A DNA stretch of 64,000 nt, from the NCBI RefSeq assembly GCF_002744175.1, contig NZ_NKHF01000062.1:1-64000 (forward strand), written 5' to 3'. Shown in pieces: positions 37,816 to 48,989 of the stretch; position 1 is the first letter of the stretch, and every line of letters begins with the position of its first letter. The notes beneath the pieces are model-generated. The model worked only from the letters and a program-made list of their open reading frames with translations, was not told the DNA's origin and did no database searches. A program made the position numbers and the translations under genes. This DNA is from Pseudoalteromonas piscicida. Its GTDB lineage: Bacteria; Pseudomonadota; Gammaproteobacteria; Enterobacterales; Alteromonadaceae.

Positions 37816-40800
37816 TTAATCTAATAATTTATTTAACACTTGTATTGGATGCTTGGGCTTATCACCATTAAAGCGTTTAACCTGACAACGACATGAAAAA
37901 CCAGTAGCAAGTAATTGCTCGCTCGGAGTATTTTCGACATGTGATCGCCAAGATGAGTCATACAACGCTCGGGAGTTTTCTTGGTTTTGCAATTCGTGCC
38001 CATACGTTCCGGCCATACCACAACACCCCGTACTTACTGTTTCTAAATTTGAATTCAATTTAGCAAAAATATTTTGCCACACAGCTTTTGACTCTGGTAA
38101 CGCCGACGTTTCAGTGCAGTGACTTAATAATGTAAAATTACTCGGTTGCAGTGTTGTTATGCTAGGAACTTCAATTGTTTTCATCCATTCATGTACTAAT
38201 TGAACCGAGAAATCCCCCCTGCTTTGCTGCAATATATCTTTATATTCATCGCGATAACACATAACCAATGACGCATCTAAACCAACTAAAGGTCTGCCAT
38301 GCTCACTAACACGGTTTAAAAACTCTGCAGCTGTTTTAGCTGTTGACTTAAAACTCTTTAAAAAGCCTTTAACATGTTGTGGTTTTCCATTTGGCTTAAA
38401 CGGTAATACCATAGGGTAGAAGCCTAGCTTTGTGGTCAGTTGCACAAAGTCCGATACTAATTCAGCTTCGTAAAAACTGGTAAATGGGTCTTGAACAATG
38501 AAAATTACCTGCTGTTGTTCATGGTCACTCAATCGATTAAATGTGGATTCTGAATAAAAGAATTTGCTGTTAACTAGTTTAGTCAGTTGGGTGTTACTCA
38601 GTTTTGGTGAGTCTACATAACCAATTAAATTTTCAACCACATAATTTGCAATACGATTATCTTGTAGTGCATTGATCAATTTTGGAAACTTAGCGAAATA
38701 AGGTAAAGCCGATTCAATATTTGCAACTAAATAATCTTTGAGTGGACGATTGTATCGGCTGTAGTAAAAGTTTAAAAACTTAGCTCTGAATGTTGGTACA
38801 TCTACCTTAATTGGACATGCGGTTGTACAGGCTTTACAAGCAAGACATTCATCCATCGATGCTTTAACTTCATGAGAGAAATCGTACTCTTTCTTTTTCC
38901 GGCTGTTTAAGAATCTTTCCCACCACGTCGTCTCATTTTCATTGTTTATTAGTTGCTTTTCGATTGCAATTAGGTCGATGCCTTTGTTGCTCTGAAGTCG
39001 GAGCCATTCTTTAAATAATCCCGCGCGACCTTTTGGTGAGTTTCGTCTATCTTTTGTTACTTTGTATGATGGACACATTGGAGAGTTATCATCATAGTTA
39101 AAGCAAAGGCCGTTACCATTACAATTAAGTGGTGCTTCGTAATGAGATTTTACTGTGGTTGGAATTGCTCGGTCGAACCAAGCTCGTTTCTGGCCGTCAA
39201 CGGACACTAGCTGCTCGTTAGAATCTAGAGACGTGCAAATTTTTCCAGGATTCAACCGGTTATGTTTGTCGAATAGGCCTTTTATCTTTCTTAACTCGGT
39301 AAAAAGAGTTTCGCCAAAGAATTCCGGCCCATATTCACTACGATAACCCTTTCCATGTTCGCCCCACATTAAGCCTCGGTATTTTGCAGTTAATGCAACG
39401 ACTTTGTCTGATACAACACGAAGTAATTTTTCTTGTTCTGGATCGCACATATCTAATGCTGGTCGCACATGCAATACACCGGCATCCACGTGACCGAACA
39501 TGCCATAGTCTAGGTTATAGCTATCAAGTAGAGCTCTAAACTCCATGATAAAGTCAGCCAAGTTTTCTGGTGGGACAGCGGTATCTTCCGCAAATGCGAG
39601 GGGCTTTTTATTTCCTTTTACATTACCTAATAATCCAACAGACTTCTTACGCATTGCATAGATTTTTAAAATATCAGCTTTGTCATTAGTGAGCTGATAA
39701 CCAATAACACCGGCTTCTTTATTCTCGATAAGTTGATCAAGCCGATGACACAGGCTGTCAACTTTCTCAGAAATTTCAGCCTCTGATCTACCGTTAAACT
39801 CAACCATGTTGAGGCCCTGCATGTCGATGTTAGGAACATCTGTGATCAAATCAGATACTGAGTGCCAGATCACATCTTCTTTCGCAAGTCCGAGTACTTT
39901 ACTGTCAACCGTTTCTACAGACGTCGCTTTGGCAGAAACCAAAAATGGGCTATTACGAAGTGCAGACTCAAATGAGTCATACTTTATGTTAATTAGTGTC
40001 TTATAGGGTTGAATAGGAGTTAAATTTAATTTCGCTTCAGTGACAACAGCTAATGAGCCCTCAGAGCCTGTGATAATCCTCGATAGATCAAATGTTGTAA
40101 GCGAGTCATCAAACACATTTTCTAAGTCATAGCCAGTAAGAAAGCGATTGAGTCTTGGGAATTTTTCAACAATGAGGTCCCGATTGTTTTTACAAATATC
40201 AATTACACTAGCGTAGATCTGCGAGGTTTTTGAATTTTGTTCTGCCAATAATTCCGCTTTATCAATCGCAAGCTTTGAGGTGTTTAGCTCTGTGCCGTCA
40301 ACGAGATAACTTTTAAGCCCCAACACGTGATCGCTGGTCTTACCATAAACCAATGAGCCTTGACCCGAGGCATCGGTGTTGATCATGCCGCCTATGGTTG
40401 CGCGATTGCTCGTTGATAGATCAGGGGAAAAAAAGTATCCATACGGTCTCAAGAAATCATTAAGTTGATCCTTAATAACACCTGCCTGTACTCGCACCCA
40501 GCCTTCTTGTTCATTAATTTCGAGAATTTCTCTCATGTGTCTGGATAGGTCAATTACGATCCCTGGTGTCAACGATTGGCCATTTGTGCCAGTGCCACCG
40601 CCACGAGGGCCAAACGTTAACGATAGGAATGGATCTTGTTGGGCAAGCTCCAGCGCGAGCTGAACATCTCGGTTTGATTTTGGAAATATTACAGCCTGCG
40701 GCACCTCTTGATAAATGCTGTTATCGGTTGAGGTAACTAAACGCGTAGCATAGCTTGTATCTATATCACCAGAAAAGCCCGATTCAGCCAGTTTAGCGTG

Positions 40801-40854
40801 ATAAAGAGTAATGAGTTCGTTTGCAGAGTCCTGCTGACTAATATTTGCGATCAT
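37816..40854 (-). CDS. ydiJ: YdiJ-type FAD / 4Fe-4S D-2-hydroxyacid dehydrogenase
   Basis: 1012 residues, matching E. coli YdiJ in length and start (TSYATRLVTSTDNSIYQ). The FAD-binding domain (about 45-270) has TFGPRGGGTGTNGQSLTPG; the FAD-oxidase C-terminal domain runs to about 550. A ferredoxin-type segment has CLACKACTTACPIKVDVP, and the C-terminal Cys-rich part has STGCCGMAGTYGHE. The family oxidises D-2-hydroxyglutarate or related hydroxyacids and passes electrons to the respiratory chain. It is monocistronic, divergent from a small membrane protein. Confidence 0.9.
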   Translation of the reverse strand: MIANISQQDSANELITLYHAKLAESGFSGDIDTSYATRLVTSTDNSIYQEVPQAVIFPKSNRDVQLALELAQQDPFLSLTFGPRGGGTGTNGQSLTPGIVIDLSRHMREILEINEQEGWVRVQAGVIKDQLNDFLRPYGYFFSPDLSTSNRATIGGMINTDASGQGSLVYGKTSDHVLGLKSYLVDGTELNTSKLAIDKAELLAEQNSKTSQIYASVIDICKNNRDLIVEKFPRLNRFLTGYDLENVFDDSLTTFDLSRIITGSEGSLAVVTEAKLNLTPIQPYKTLINIKYDSFESALRNSPFLVSAKATSVETVDSKVLGLAKEDVIWHSVSDLITDVPNIDMQGLNMVEFNGRSEAEISEKVDSLCHRLDQLIENKEAGVIGYQLTNDKADILKIYAMRKKSVGLLGNVKGNKKPLAFAEDTAVPPENLADFIMEFRALLDSYNLDYGMFGHVDAGVLHVRPALDMCDPEQEKLLRVVSDKVVALTAKYRGLMWGEHGKGYRSEYGPEFFGETLFTELRKIKGLFDKHNRLNPGKICTSLDSNEQLVSVDGQKRAWFDRAIPTTVKSHYEAPLNCNGNGLCFNYDDNSPMCPSYKVTKDRRNSPKGRAGLFKEWLRLQSNKGIDLIAIEKQLINNENETTWWERFLNSRKKKEYDFSHEVKASMDECLACKACTTACPIKVDVPTFRAKFLNFYYSRYNRPLKDYLVANIESALPYFAKFPKLINALQDNRIANYVVENLIGYVDSPKLSNTQLTKLVNSKFFYSESTFNRLSDHEQQQVIFIVQDPFTSFYEAELVSDFVQLTTKLGFYPMVLPFKPNGKPQHVKGFLKSFKSTAKTAAEFLNRVSEHGRPLVGLDASLVMCYRDEYKDILQQSRGDFSVQLVHEWMKTIEVPSITTLQPSNFTLLSHCTETSALPESKAVWQNIFAKLNSNLETVSTGCCGMAGTYGHELQNQENSRALYDSSWRSHVENTPSEQLLATGFSCRCQVKRFNGDKPKHPIQVLNKLLD

Positions 40855-40993
40855 GACGGTATATTTTACTTGCTTTGGCCTAATTGTATCACGAAGGTCG
40901 TATGAACAACTTGAGAATTTTATGGTTTGTTACAAATGGAAATAGTTTATTTTGACTACCATTGTATACTTTTAAAGTAACGGAGGAAGTATC

Positions 40994-41200
40994 ATGAAAA
41001 TTATTTACGATATAGTTGGTTTACTATTGTGCGCGCTTGCGCTTATTTTTGTTATTGTACCTGGCCCATCAGTCATTTTCTTGTTGGCTGCACTGGTATG
41101 CTTTTCGTTCAATCATAACGGCGCTAAACGATACCTTTCAAAGGTCCAAAAATGGTTTAAAGCAGGGTGTGAAAAGCTGGACAAGGCATTGCAGAGATGA
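40994..41200 (+). CDS. Small membrane protein, PGPGW-like
   Basis: 68 residues with one or two hydrophobic helices around VIVPGPSVIFLLAALVCFSF and a basic amphipathic tail. The PGP turn between helices recalls small PGPGW-type membrane proteins, although the full motif is not present. CGGAGG lies 6-8 bases before the ATG. A shared hairpin terminator with ppsA follows. Function unknown. Confidence 0.7.
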   Translation: MKIIYDIVGLLLCALALIFVIVPGPSVIFLLAALVCFSFNHNGAKRYLSKVQKWFKAGCEKLDKALQR

Positions 41201-41204
41201 AATT

Positions 41205-41226
41205 GCCCCAACTTTTACATTGGGGC
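41205..41226. terminator. Convergent terminator for the small membrane gene and ppsA
   Basis: GCCCCAA and TTGGGGC form a 7-bp stem with an 8-base loop between two convergent genes. Confidence 0.65.
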
Positions 41227-41233
41227 CATTGGC

Positions 41234-43609
41234 TTACTTAGCGAATTTTTCCGCAAGATATAACCAAGTTTCAAGTACTGTGTCTGGGTTTAGAGAGACG
41301 GAATCAATACCTTCTTCCACTAACCAAGCAGCAAAGTCTTCATGGTCTGAAGGACCTTGGCCGCAGATACCAACATACTTGCCCTTTGCTTTGGCCGTTT
41401 GAATTGCCATTGAAAGGAGTTTCTTGATAGCTGGATTACGCTCATCAAACAAGTGAGCAATTAAGCCAGAGTCGCGATCTAGACCTAACGTTAACTGGGT
41501 TAAGTCATTTGAACCAATTGAAAAACCATCGAAGTATTCTAAGAATTCATCAGCAAGAAGACAGTTTGAAGGTAATTCACACATCATGATTACTTTCAGC
41601 CCGTTCTCTCCGCGCTTTAATCCATGAGCTTCAAGAATTTCAATAACTTGGGCTGCTTCTTCTAACGTTCGAACGAATGGGATCATGATTTCAACGTTGG
41701 TTAAATCCATCTCATTGCGAACACGTTTGATAGCTTCACACTCCAATGCAAAACACTCTCTGAAATCTTCAGAAATGTAACGAGATGCACCGCGGAAACC
41801 AATCATTGGGTTTTCTTCTTCTGGCTCATACTGTTGACCGCCAACAAGGTTAGCATATTCGTTTGACTTGAAGTCAGACATACGAACAATCACGCGTTCT
41901 GGTGCAAAAGAAGCTCCAAGCGTTGCAATACCTTCAACTAACTTGCTGATGTAAAATTCAACAGGTGACTCGTAACCTGCGATTAATTCTTTGATTTCTG
42001 CTTGTAGTTCAGGATCTTGCTTATCAAAGTGTAGTAATGCCTTAGGGTGAATTCCAATCATGCGGTTGATAATGAACTCTAAACGCGCAAGTCCAATACC
42101 AGCGTGCGGCAGTTTAGCAAAATCAAATGCGCGGTCTGGGTTACCTACATTCATCATGATCTTCATTGGAATATCTGGCATTGAGTCAATGCGAGAAGAG
42201 ATCACATCAAACTCAAGTTCACCTTGATAGATGTAGCCTGTATCGCCTTCAGCACATGAAACTGTAACCGTGTCACCATTGGTGATTAAGTCTGTTGCGT
42301 TACCACATCCTACTACAGCAGGAATACCTAATTCACGAGCAATGATTGCAGCATGGCATGTACGGCCACCGCGATTTGTTACAATCGCAGACGCTCGCTT
42401 CATGATTGGTTCCCAGTCAGGATCCGTCATGTCAGTAACAAGAACGTCACCCTGCTTCACCGAATCCATTTCTTCGATAGAAGTGAGTACTTTCACCACG
42501 CCTGTGCCAATCTTGTGCCCGATTGCGCGACCTTCAACGATAACATCAGATTTAGCTTTAAGTTGGAATCGTTCCATCACGTTTGCATCTTCGTTAGAGC
42601 GCACCGTCTCAGGACGCGCTTGTACGATATACAATTTACCGTCGTTACCGTCTTTAGCCCATTCGATATCCATTGGACGACCGTAATGCTTTTCAATAAT
42701 TACGGCTTGTTTAGCTAATTCTTCTACTTCTGCGTCTGTGATAGAGAACTGGTTAGAGAGGGTAGCGTCAACGTCAACGATCTCAACTTGCTTTCCATGA
42801 GATTCATCGCTTGAATAAATCATCTGAATAGCTTTAGAACCGATGTTTCTTTTAAGTACCGACGGCTTACCTTTGGCTAAGGTTGGCTTATGGACATAAA
42901 ATTCATCTGGGTTCACTGCGCCTTGAACTACCATCTCACCAAGGCCATAGCTAGATGTTACAAATACAACATCTTCAAAGCCAGACTCTGTATCGATGGA
43001 GAACATTACACCAGAAGAGGCTTTATCTGAACGGACCATGCGCTGAATGCCGGCTGATAGAGCTACACCTCTATGGTCGTAACCTTGGTGTACACGATAT
43101 GAGATTGCACGGTCATTGAAAAGAGAAGCAAATACATGTTTAATTGCGACCATTACCGAATCAATACCACGTACATTTAAGAAGGTTTCTTGTTGGCCTG
43201 CGAAAGAAGCATCTGGCATATCTTCTGCTGTTGCTGATGAACGAACAGCAAAGGAGACATCTTGGCTAGCGTCACCGTGTAGTTGGCCATATGCCTCACG
43301 GATTGCGTTATCTAATTCTGGTTGAAATGGTGTATCGATAACCCATTGTCTAATCTGGGCGCCGACTTTGGCTAATTCGTTGACGTCGTCAACATCGAGA
43401 GTATCTAAGATTGAGTGGATTTTTTCATTGAGGCCTGATTGCTCAAGAAATTCATTAAACGCATCAGCGGTTGTTGCGAATCCACCAGGTACTTGTACAC
43501 CAGCGTTAGCAAGGTTAGATATCATTTCACCTAGAGAAGCGTTTTTACCACCAACTCGAGGTACATCTTGCATACCCAACTCTTGATACCAGAGAACGTA
43601 GTCTTGCAC
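41234..43609 (-). CDS. ppsA: Phosphoenolpyruvate synthase
   Basis: 791 residues, full length. It makes PEP from pyruvate, ATP and water for gluconeogenesis. The N-terminal ATP-grasp domain contains [11 protein letters not shown] and [20 protein letters not shown]. The swivelling domain has the phospho-histidine in [19 protein letters not shown], and the C-terminal PEP-binding barrel has [16 protein letters not shown] and [10 protein letters not shown]. Its regulator ppsR is divergently encoded 128 bases away, the standard arrangement. Confidence 0.97.
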   Translation of the reverse strand: MQDYVLWYQELGMQDVPRVGGKNASLGEMISNLANAGVQVPGGFATTADAFNEFLEQSGLNEKIHSILDTLDVDDVNELAKVGAQIRQWVIDTPFQPELDNAIREAYGQLHGDASQDVSFAVRSSATAEDMPDASFAGQQETFLNVRGIDSVMVAIKHVFASLFNDRAISYRVHQGYDHRGVALSAGIQRMVRSDKASSGVMFSIDTESGFEDVVFVTSSYGLGEMVVQGAVNPDEFYVHKPTLAKGKPSVLKRNIGSKAIQMIYSSDESHGKQVEIVDVDATLSNQFSITDAEVEELAKQAVIIEKHYGRPMDIEWAKDGNDGKLYIVQARPETVRSNEDANVMERFQLKAKSDVIVEGRAIGHKIGTGVVKVLTSIEEMDSVKQGDVLVTDMTDPDWEPIMKRASAIVTNRGGRTCHAAIIARELGIPAVVGCGNATDLITNGDTVTVSCAEGDTGYIYQGELEFDVISSRIDSMPDIPMKIMMNVGNPDRAFDFAKLPHAGIGLARLEFIINRMIGIHPKALLHFDKQDPELQAEIKELIAGYESPVEFYISKLVEGIATLGASFAPERVIVRMSDFKSNEYANLVGGQQYEPEEENPMIGFRGASRYISEDFRECFALECEAIKRVRNEMDLTNVEIMIPFVRTLEEAAQVIEILEAHGLKRGENGLKVIMMCELPSNCLLADEFLEYFDGFSIGSNDLTQLTLGLDRDSGLIAHLFDERNPAIKKLLSMAIQTAKAKGKYVGICGQGPSDHEDFAAWLVEEGIDSVSLNPDTVLETWLYLAEKFAK

Positions 43610-43737
43610 GGAACTGTCTCCAAAACAAATTGTATTAAATGTGAGAGATTAATTGACCTTTCCACTTGGTCAAGGGCATTCTACAACGGTAAGGCAGTCT
43701 TCGTAAACCGCGATGGCTTATTTTCAACAATTTCTGA

Positions 43738-44562
43738 ATGAATAATAGCGAAATGAGAACAGCATTTTATATCTCCGATGGCACCGCAATCACCTCTGAA
43801 GTGTTTGGTCACGCGACACTTTCTATGTTTCCTGTAGAATTTAACCATCAAACAATCCCCTTTGTAGAAACTACAAAAAAGGCCAATGAAATCAGAAAGC
43901 TAATTGATACCGTTGCCGAAACTTCTGGAGAAAAACCGTTGGTGTTTTTTACCTTCGTTAATCCAGAATTATCCGATATTATTTTATCTTCGCAAGGTGT
44001 TTGCTACGACTTTTTATCGTATGCGAGTGAAATTGTAAAAAGAGAATTAAAAGTTAAACCAGTTCCAAAGATGCACCGAACCCATAGCATTCATGAATCT
44101 ACGTACGACTTTAGAATTGACGCTGTTAACTATGCATTAGCCAATGACGATGGCGCGAATATAAAAGACTATGATGAAGCTGATATTATATTGGTTGGTG
44201 TAAGTCGAAGTGGCAAAACACCAACAAGCTTATACTTGGCTCTACAGTATGGTATTAAAGCAGCAAATTACCCGATGACAGAGGATGATTTAGAAAGCGG
44301 TCGTTTACCTAAATGTTTAGATAATCATAAAAGGAAGCTTTTTGGATTAACCATTGACCCAGAACGACTAGCCGCTATCAGACAAGAAAGAATGGCAAAC
44401 TCAAAATATGCATCATTGAGGCAATGCAGAATAGAAGTAAGAGAAGTTGAGATGCTGTTTAAAAAGAATAAAACGCCTTACTTAAACAGTACGCGATACT
44501 CGGTAGAAGAAATATCAGCAAAGATCATTGCCGATACTGGTTTAAAACGCCATAAATATTAA
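43738..44562 (+). CDS. ppsR: PEP synthase regulatory kinase/phosphorylase PpsR
   Basis: 274 residues of the DUF299 family. It inactivates PEP synthase by ADP-dependent phosphorylation of a threonine and reactivates it by phosphorolysis. The start AFYISDGTAITSEVFGHA and the P-loop LVGVSRSGKTPTSLYLALQY match the E. coli protein. It is divergent from ppsA and shares a terminator with the DAHP synthase gene. Confidence 0.95.
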   Translation: MNNSEMRTAFYISDGTAITSEVFGHATLSMFPVEFNHQTIPFVETTKKANEIRKLIDTVAETSGEKPLVFFTFVNPELSDIILSSQGVCYDFLSYASEIVKRELKVKPVPKMHRTHSIHESTYDFRIDAVNYALANDDGANIKDYDEADIILVGVSRSGKTPTSLYLALQYGIKAANYPMTEDDLESGRLPKCLDNHKRKLFGLTIDPERLAAIRQERMANSKYASLRQCRIEVREVEMLFKKNKTPYLNSTRYSVEEISAKIIADTGLKRHKY

Positions 44563-44568
44563 TAAAAA

Positions 44569-44584
44569 GGCCGCTTAAGCGGCC
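44569..44584. terminator. Convergent terminator for ppsR and DAHP synthase
   Basis: GGCCGCTTAAGCGGCC is a perfect 16-bp palindrome flanked by an A tract on the left and a weaker one on the right, between convergent genes. Confidence 0.8.
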
Positions 44585-44596
44585 CTTAATTAATAC

Positions 44597-45952
44597 TTAT
44601 ACGGTTTTTCTGGCATCTTTTAACAGGTCTGCAACTAGGAAACCTAGTTCCAGTACCTGATCTGCATTTAAACGAGGGTCGCATTGCGTTCGGTAGCGTT
44701 GCGATAGGTCTTCGTCTGATAAACCATATGCTCCACCAACACACTCGGTAACGTGTTGACCGGTCATTTCTAAGTGAACACCACCTGGATAACTACCTTC
44801 TGCTTTGTGGACCGCAAAAAATTGGCTGATCTCTCGCAAAATATTATTAAAACTACGAGTCTTATATCCTGTGGTCGACTTTTCGGTGTTACCATGCATT
44901 GGATCTGAGGTCCACACTACTTTTCGACCTTCTTCTTGAATTCGGCGCACCAACTTTGGTAACTTTTCCGGTAAGACATCCGCACCCATACGAGTAATAA
45001 AGGTCAACCTTCCTGGAATATTATCTGGGTTTAGAGCGTCAGCAAGCCTGATCAATTCATTTTCCTTCATTCCTGGACCCACTTTTACACCGATTGGGTT
45101 TTTTATACCACGGAAGAATTCAATATGTGCGTGATCTAACTGTCTTGTACGCTCACCAATCCAAACAAAGTGAGCGGAACAATCATACCAGTCACCAGAT
45201 AAGTGATCTCTTCTAGTTAGTGCTTCTTCGTAACCCAACAATAAGGCTTCGTGAGAAGTATAAAGCGGTGTTTCTTTTAAACTTGGGGCTACGGTTGAGT
45301 CAACACCACACACTTCCATAAACTCTAGGGCTTCTTGGATCCGCTCGGCTAATTGTTGGAACTTATCCTTTAATGGGTTGGCTGCTACAAAGCTCATATT
45401 CCATCGATTTACTTGATGTAAATCTGCAAGGCCACCTTGAGCAAACGCTCGTAGTAAGTTCAAAGTAGCTGCTGAGTGATGGTAAGCTTTCATTAGCCGG
45501 TTCGGGTCAGGGATCCGAGCTTCCTCTGTAAATTCAAAACTGTTGACTATATCACCACGATAAGATGGTAACGAAATACCATCAATCGTCTCATAGTCAG
45601 ATGAGCGAGGTTTTGCATATTGCCCTGCCATTCTCGCAATCTTAACTACCGGGCACTTGCCACCGTATGTTAATACAACTGCCATTTGCAGAAGTGTTTT
45701 AAACGTGTCGCGAATATTTGCCGCGCTAAAGTCTGAGAAAGACTCTGCACAATCACCGCCTTGAAGAATAAACGCTTTACCTTCGCACACGTCCGCAAGG
45801 CTTTTATATAAGCTACGAGTTTCTTCAGCGAAAACCAGAGGCGGTGCTGAGTTGAGCTCTTTTTCGACAGATGTTAATTGTTCTAAATTTGGGTATTCCG
45901 GTTGCTGTAAGATAGGTTTATCTCTCCAGCTATTTGGGCTCCAGTTGGCCAT
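44597..45952 (-). CDS. Class II 3-deoxy-7-phosphoheptulonate synthase
   Basis: 451 residues. It condenses PEP and erythrose-4-phosphate, the first step to aromatic amino acids. [18 protein letters not shown] at the start, [32 protein letters not shown] and [20 protein letters not shown] are signatures of the plant-like class II enzyme, not the AroF/G/H type. Placement near ppsA is sensible because PEP is its substrate. Monocistronic. Confidence 0.95.
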   Translation of the reverse strand: MANWSPNSWRDKPILQQPEYPNLEQLTSVEKELNSAPPLVFAEETRSLYKSLADVCEGKAFILQGGDCAESFSDFSAANIRDTFKTLLQMAVVLTYGGKCPVVKIARMAGQYAKPRSSDYETIDGISLPSYRGDIVNSFEFTEEARIPDPNRLMKAYHHSAATLNLLRAFAQGGLADLHQVNRWNMSFVAANPLKDKFQQLAERIQEALEFMEVCGVDSTVAPSLKETPLYTSHEALLLGYEEALTRRDHLSGDWYDCSAHFVWIGERTRQLDHAHIEFFRGIKNPIGVKVGPGMKENELIRLADALNPDNIPGRLTFITRMGADVLPEKLPKLVRRIQEEGRKVVWTSDPMHGNTEKSTTGYKTRSFNNILREISQFFAVHKAEGSYPGGVHLEMTGQHVTECVGGAYGLSDEDLSQRYRTQCDPRLNADQVLELGFLVADLLKDARKTV

Positions 45953-46863
45953 TATAATTTCCTCATTCCAATATGTGTTACCACCCTAGAACAGTACCCT
46001 AACCCCTAAGTTTCATCAAGGGAAAAGTGATATTGTTCTTATAATAAAGAACACATCATACAATAAGCTTTTTAATGAAATTTTAGATCGAGTTGATTTT
46101 TAAAATTTAATCAAAGACTAGAGTTTAAGCTAGCTCGTATTTAGAACTATTTTTACTCAAAATTAGTCAATGATGAGACAAAACACGTTTATTGAAACAC
46201 CGCATTACCAACAAACGGAAGAATCTCTTACACTCACGCATTATGTTAAATTGACTGTAGTCTCTAATTTCACCTCTAATTATGGGTAAAGTTAGATATG
46301 TATTTTCATATATTCTATTAAACTTGTAGTTGTAAATCCTCATTTCCCTTACCCACAAGAACTTAGCAATATCTGACACGTACTTTCGACAGACTGACAG
46401 CGAGCTTGAGATTTTTCGGGTATTATATTGCTCAGTTGTTCATTCTTAATTCTCATAGGCAATTAGCGTCCGGTAAGTCAAGATTGATTCAAGCCACAAC
46501 TTTATAAACACTAAGCGATCTCCATATCCCTTCCCTATCCAAATAATTCGAAAATTCGTAGCTCGAATGATGTCTAAAGCCCGTTTAGAAAAAGTTCCCG
46601 ATGGCGAGAGAAATTTCAAATTGGGAAAAATCATCTAACCTGTAAGAAATTAACTTAGATATTCGATTCACTGAAAATTCTGTGGTACTTAGCAAAAGCG
46701 ATGGCCACTTTTCTCTTGCGGTAAAAACGCTTAATTCACTAGGTAGTCGCTCCTGAAACCAATTTAATTTATTGAATTACTTGAAGATCTAAACGATCTT
46801 ACTACCCTAAAATTGCAGCTTTTTTGAATCACACAACCAAAACATTGCAATTTGAGTGTAAAA
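45953..46863. other. Gene-poor region with Ter site 2 and the left flank of the IS
   Basis: It holds the Ter site at 46049-46061 (preceded by TATAAT-like DNA) and an exact XerD-arm-like TTATGTTAAAT at 46241-46251. Two minus-strand frames (46167-46379, 46446-46634) have no ribosome site or family resemblance and are not called. Confidence 0.6.
46049..46061 (-). other. Ter site 2, blocks leftward forks
   Basis: The minus strand reads GTATGATGTGTTC, preceded by CTTATT. Downstream on the plus strand CATACAATAAG resembles the start of tus (CATACAATGAATAA), hinting that this too is a decayed tus leader. It is separated from the main array by the IS. Confidence 0.85.
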
Positions 46864-48171
46864 ATGAAACCAAAACCAACCACGCAAACACCACAAAAGC
46901 ACCTGTTTCAAATCGAGCTTATTGATATTGTTTCACCGCGCCATGAGCTGGTGAAACTGGCAAAAATCATTGATTGGCAGCGCCTAGAGGTCGAATTTAA
47001 ACAGCACTATGGCGATAAAGGCGCTGGCGCCAAGCCTATTCGTCTGCTTGCGGGCCTCGAATACCTGAAACAAATTCACAAACTGTCTGACGAAAACACG
47101 GTGGCCATGTGGTGCGAAAACCCGTATTGGCAATATTTTTGTGGCATGCAATTTTTTACGCATGAACCGCCTTGCGATCCCAGTTCGATGACACGCTTTC
47201 GCAAGCGAATTGGTGAGGATGGTGTTGAGTTAATGCTGTCACTCACGGTAGATGCGGGACTTAAAAGCAATACTATTAAGCCTTCAAGCTTGCGAGAAGT
47301 GGTCGTAGACAGTACCGTCATGGAGAAAAATATCGCCCATCCAACAGATAGTAAACTACTAGAAAAATGCCGCAATAAACTGGTTGGCTTCGCTAAGCAA
47401 GCTGGCATTGTGCTTAGGCAAAGTTATGAACGAGTAGGCCCTAAGGCCGCTCAAAAGGTGGCAAGTTATGCGCATGCCAAACAATTCAAACGCATGAAGA
47501 AGACACTGAAAAAACAGAAAAACTATCTCAGGCGAGTGATGAAAGACATCTTGAGAAAAATCACTGAGCAGCCAAGCCAGGCGTTTATCCATGCCCTACA
47601 ACAGGCCGAGCGGCTGTTAAAGCAAGAAAAAGCGAGTAAAAACAAACTCTATAGCCTACATGAGCCGGATGTTGAATGTATCGCCAAGGGAAAAAGCGCA
47701 AAGCCATATGAGTTTGGTGTCAAAGTGAGTGTCGCGACAACATTGAAAGAGCAGTTTGTGGTCTGCGCTCATGCAATACACGGTAACCCCTACGATGGTG
47801 ACACGTTATGGGAAACGTTGAGAATAGTAGAAAACGTCACAGATAAAAGGCCATACAGCTGTTTTGTAGATAGAGGTTATCGCGGGCATTTTGCAGAACG
47901 TTATGATGTGTATATTGCTGGGCAAAAGCGCGGTGTGACGCCGAGCATTAAGAAAAAACTCAAGCGACGCAATGCGATAGAGCCAATCATCGGGCACATG
48001 AAACAAGACGGTCACTTAGGGCTTAACCGCTTAAAAGGAAAGCTCGGTGACAAACTGAATGCGGTGCTTGCGGGTGTAGGCCAAAACTGCCGTAAAGTTC
48101 TAGCCCAACTGCGGCTTTTTTATGTCTGGGTTTTATATCAGCTATTAGCGGTAAAAAGCGCAGTGCAATAA
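46864..48171 (+). CDS. IS5-like DDE transposase
   Basis: 435 residues from the ATG at 46864; a TTG 12 bases upstream is also possible. The catalytic triad appears as Asp149 in VVVDSTVMEKN, Asp336 in CFVDRGYRG and Glu373 in RRNAIEPIIGHMKQDG, the spacing expected with a long insertion domain. The N-terminus (LLAGLEYLKQIHKLSDENTV) fits the usual IS5-type DUF772 domain. The frame is intact, so the element may be active. I could not define terminal inverted repeats. Confidence 0.85.
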   Translation: MKPKPTTQTPQKHLFQIELIDIVSPRHELVKLAKIIDWQRLEVEFKQHYGDKGAGAKPIRLLAGLEYLKQIHKLSDENTVAMWCENPYWQYFCGMQFFTHEPPCDPSSMTRFRKRIGEDGVELMLSLTVDAGLKSNTIKPSSLREVVVDSTVMEKNIAHPTDSKLLEKCRNKLVGFAKQAGIVLRQSYERVGPKAAQKVASYAHAKQFKRMKKTLKKQKNYLRRVMKDILRKITEQPSQAFIHALQQAERLLKQEKASKNKLYSLHEPDVECIAKGKSAKPYEFGVKVSVATTLKEQFVVCAHAIHGNPYDGDTLWETLRIVENVTDKRPYSCFVDRGYRGHFAERYDVYIAGQKRGVTPSIKKKLKRRNAIEPIIGHMKQDGHLGLNRLKGKLGDKLNAVLAGVGQNCRKVLAQLRLFYVWVLYQLLAVKSAVQ

Positions 48172-48189
48172 CAGAACTGTCGATAAAGA

Positions 48190-48241
48190 TGATGCTCAGA
48201 CTGGATTGATTACTAATATGGTTCAGCCAGTCTGAGCATCA
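48190..48241. terminator. 15-bp perfect inverted repeat after the transposase
   Basis: TGATGCTCAGACTGG and CCAGTCTGAGCATCA are exact complements around a 22-base spacer, 19 bases after the transposase stop. It may be the transposase terminator or part of the IS right end. Confidence 0.5.
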
Positions 48242-48989
48242 AAACGCCAATATTCAGAATCGACTAGGTAAATAGAGAATGAGTTCTAGTGAAGATGATG
48301 TATTCCAAGTGAAGCAAAGTTTCTTTGCCGTATACAACTAAGTCGATTTCACCTACAGCTATACTTGCTAGCTGAATTCAAACTATATCTTTTGAAGTCA
48401 TATTTAGACGTGCAAAAACTGAAGGAAGGAAAGTAAGTACTCACTAAAAATTTTGGATTTACATTGAAAGTTTGCAAATATAGTGTTTAACCACTTTCAT
48501 ATAAAAACGTCTTGTATAAACTCAACTAAGTAGTATCGCTATATCTAAACCAATGTTTTGTTACCTACTCAAAAGATCTCATAAGAAATGAGTGTAAGTA
48601 AGTGCAAACTTATACCCATTCCATAAATAGCAGCACACCGAACTTAATATATATTTGAGCTCAAAATTAATCTTTGCCTTCGACAGAGTCAGGGAGTCTC
48701 CTTCGTAAGATGAGTAATTGATTGAACTAAAACATATTGACCTTAGTATCTAATGGAACAGAATAAGTCGTGGCCGAGCATCGAAGGTAATTTCCCCTAT
48801 CGCAAAAAGAGTTATCATAAATTTATGATGAATGAAGTGAATAGACGCTAGTACTTTTTTCCTTGCATAGACCAGTTACAAGAAATGAGCTACATAGTAA
48901 ATTACAAAACGACAAGCTAGCTAAGTCACATAATCAATAAATTATAAGTAGCCATGATAACGAAACCGGATTGGTTAAAGTGTCGCTAG

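Noticed and set aside
39065..39085. GTATGATGGACACA inside ydiJ
   Set aside because: Only the first eight bases match Ter and it is explained by codons of the iron-sulfur protein.
46167..46634. Two short minus-strand frames left of the IS
   Set aside because: No ribosome sites, no recognisable domain and unlikely composition; treated as non-coding.
47076..47592. Minus-strand frames inside the IS
   Set aside because: Shadows of the transposase gene.
46864..48241. Exact IS boundaries
   Set aside because: No terminal inverted repeat or target duplication could be found by eye, so no full IS feature was called.
48295..48306. ATGATGTATTCC, one mismatch from the Ter interior
   Set aside because: The conserved GT at the 5' end is missing; could be a dead site but cannot be separated from chance.
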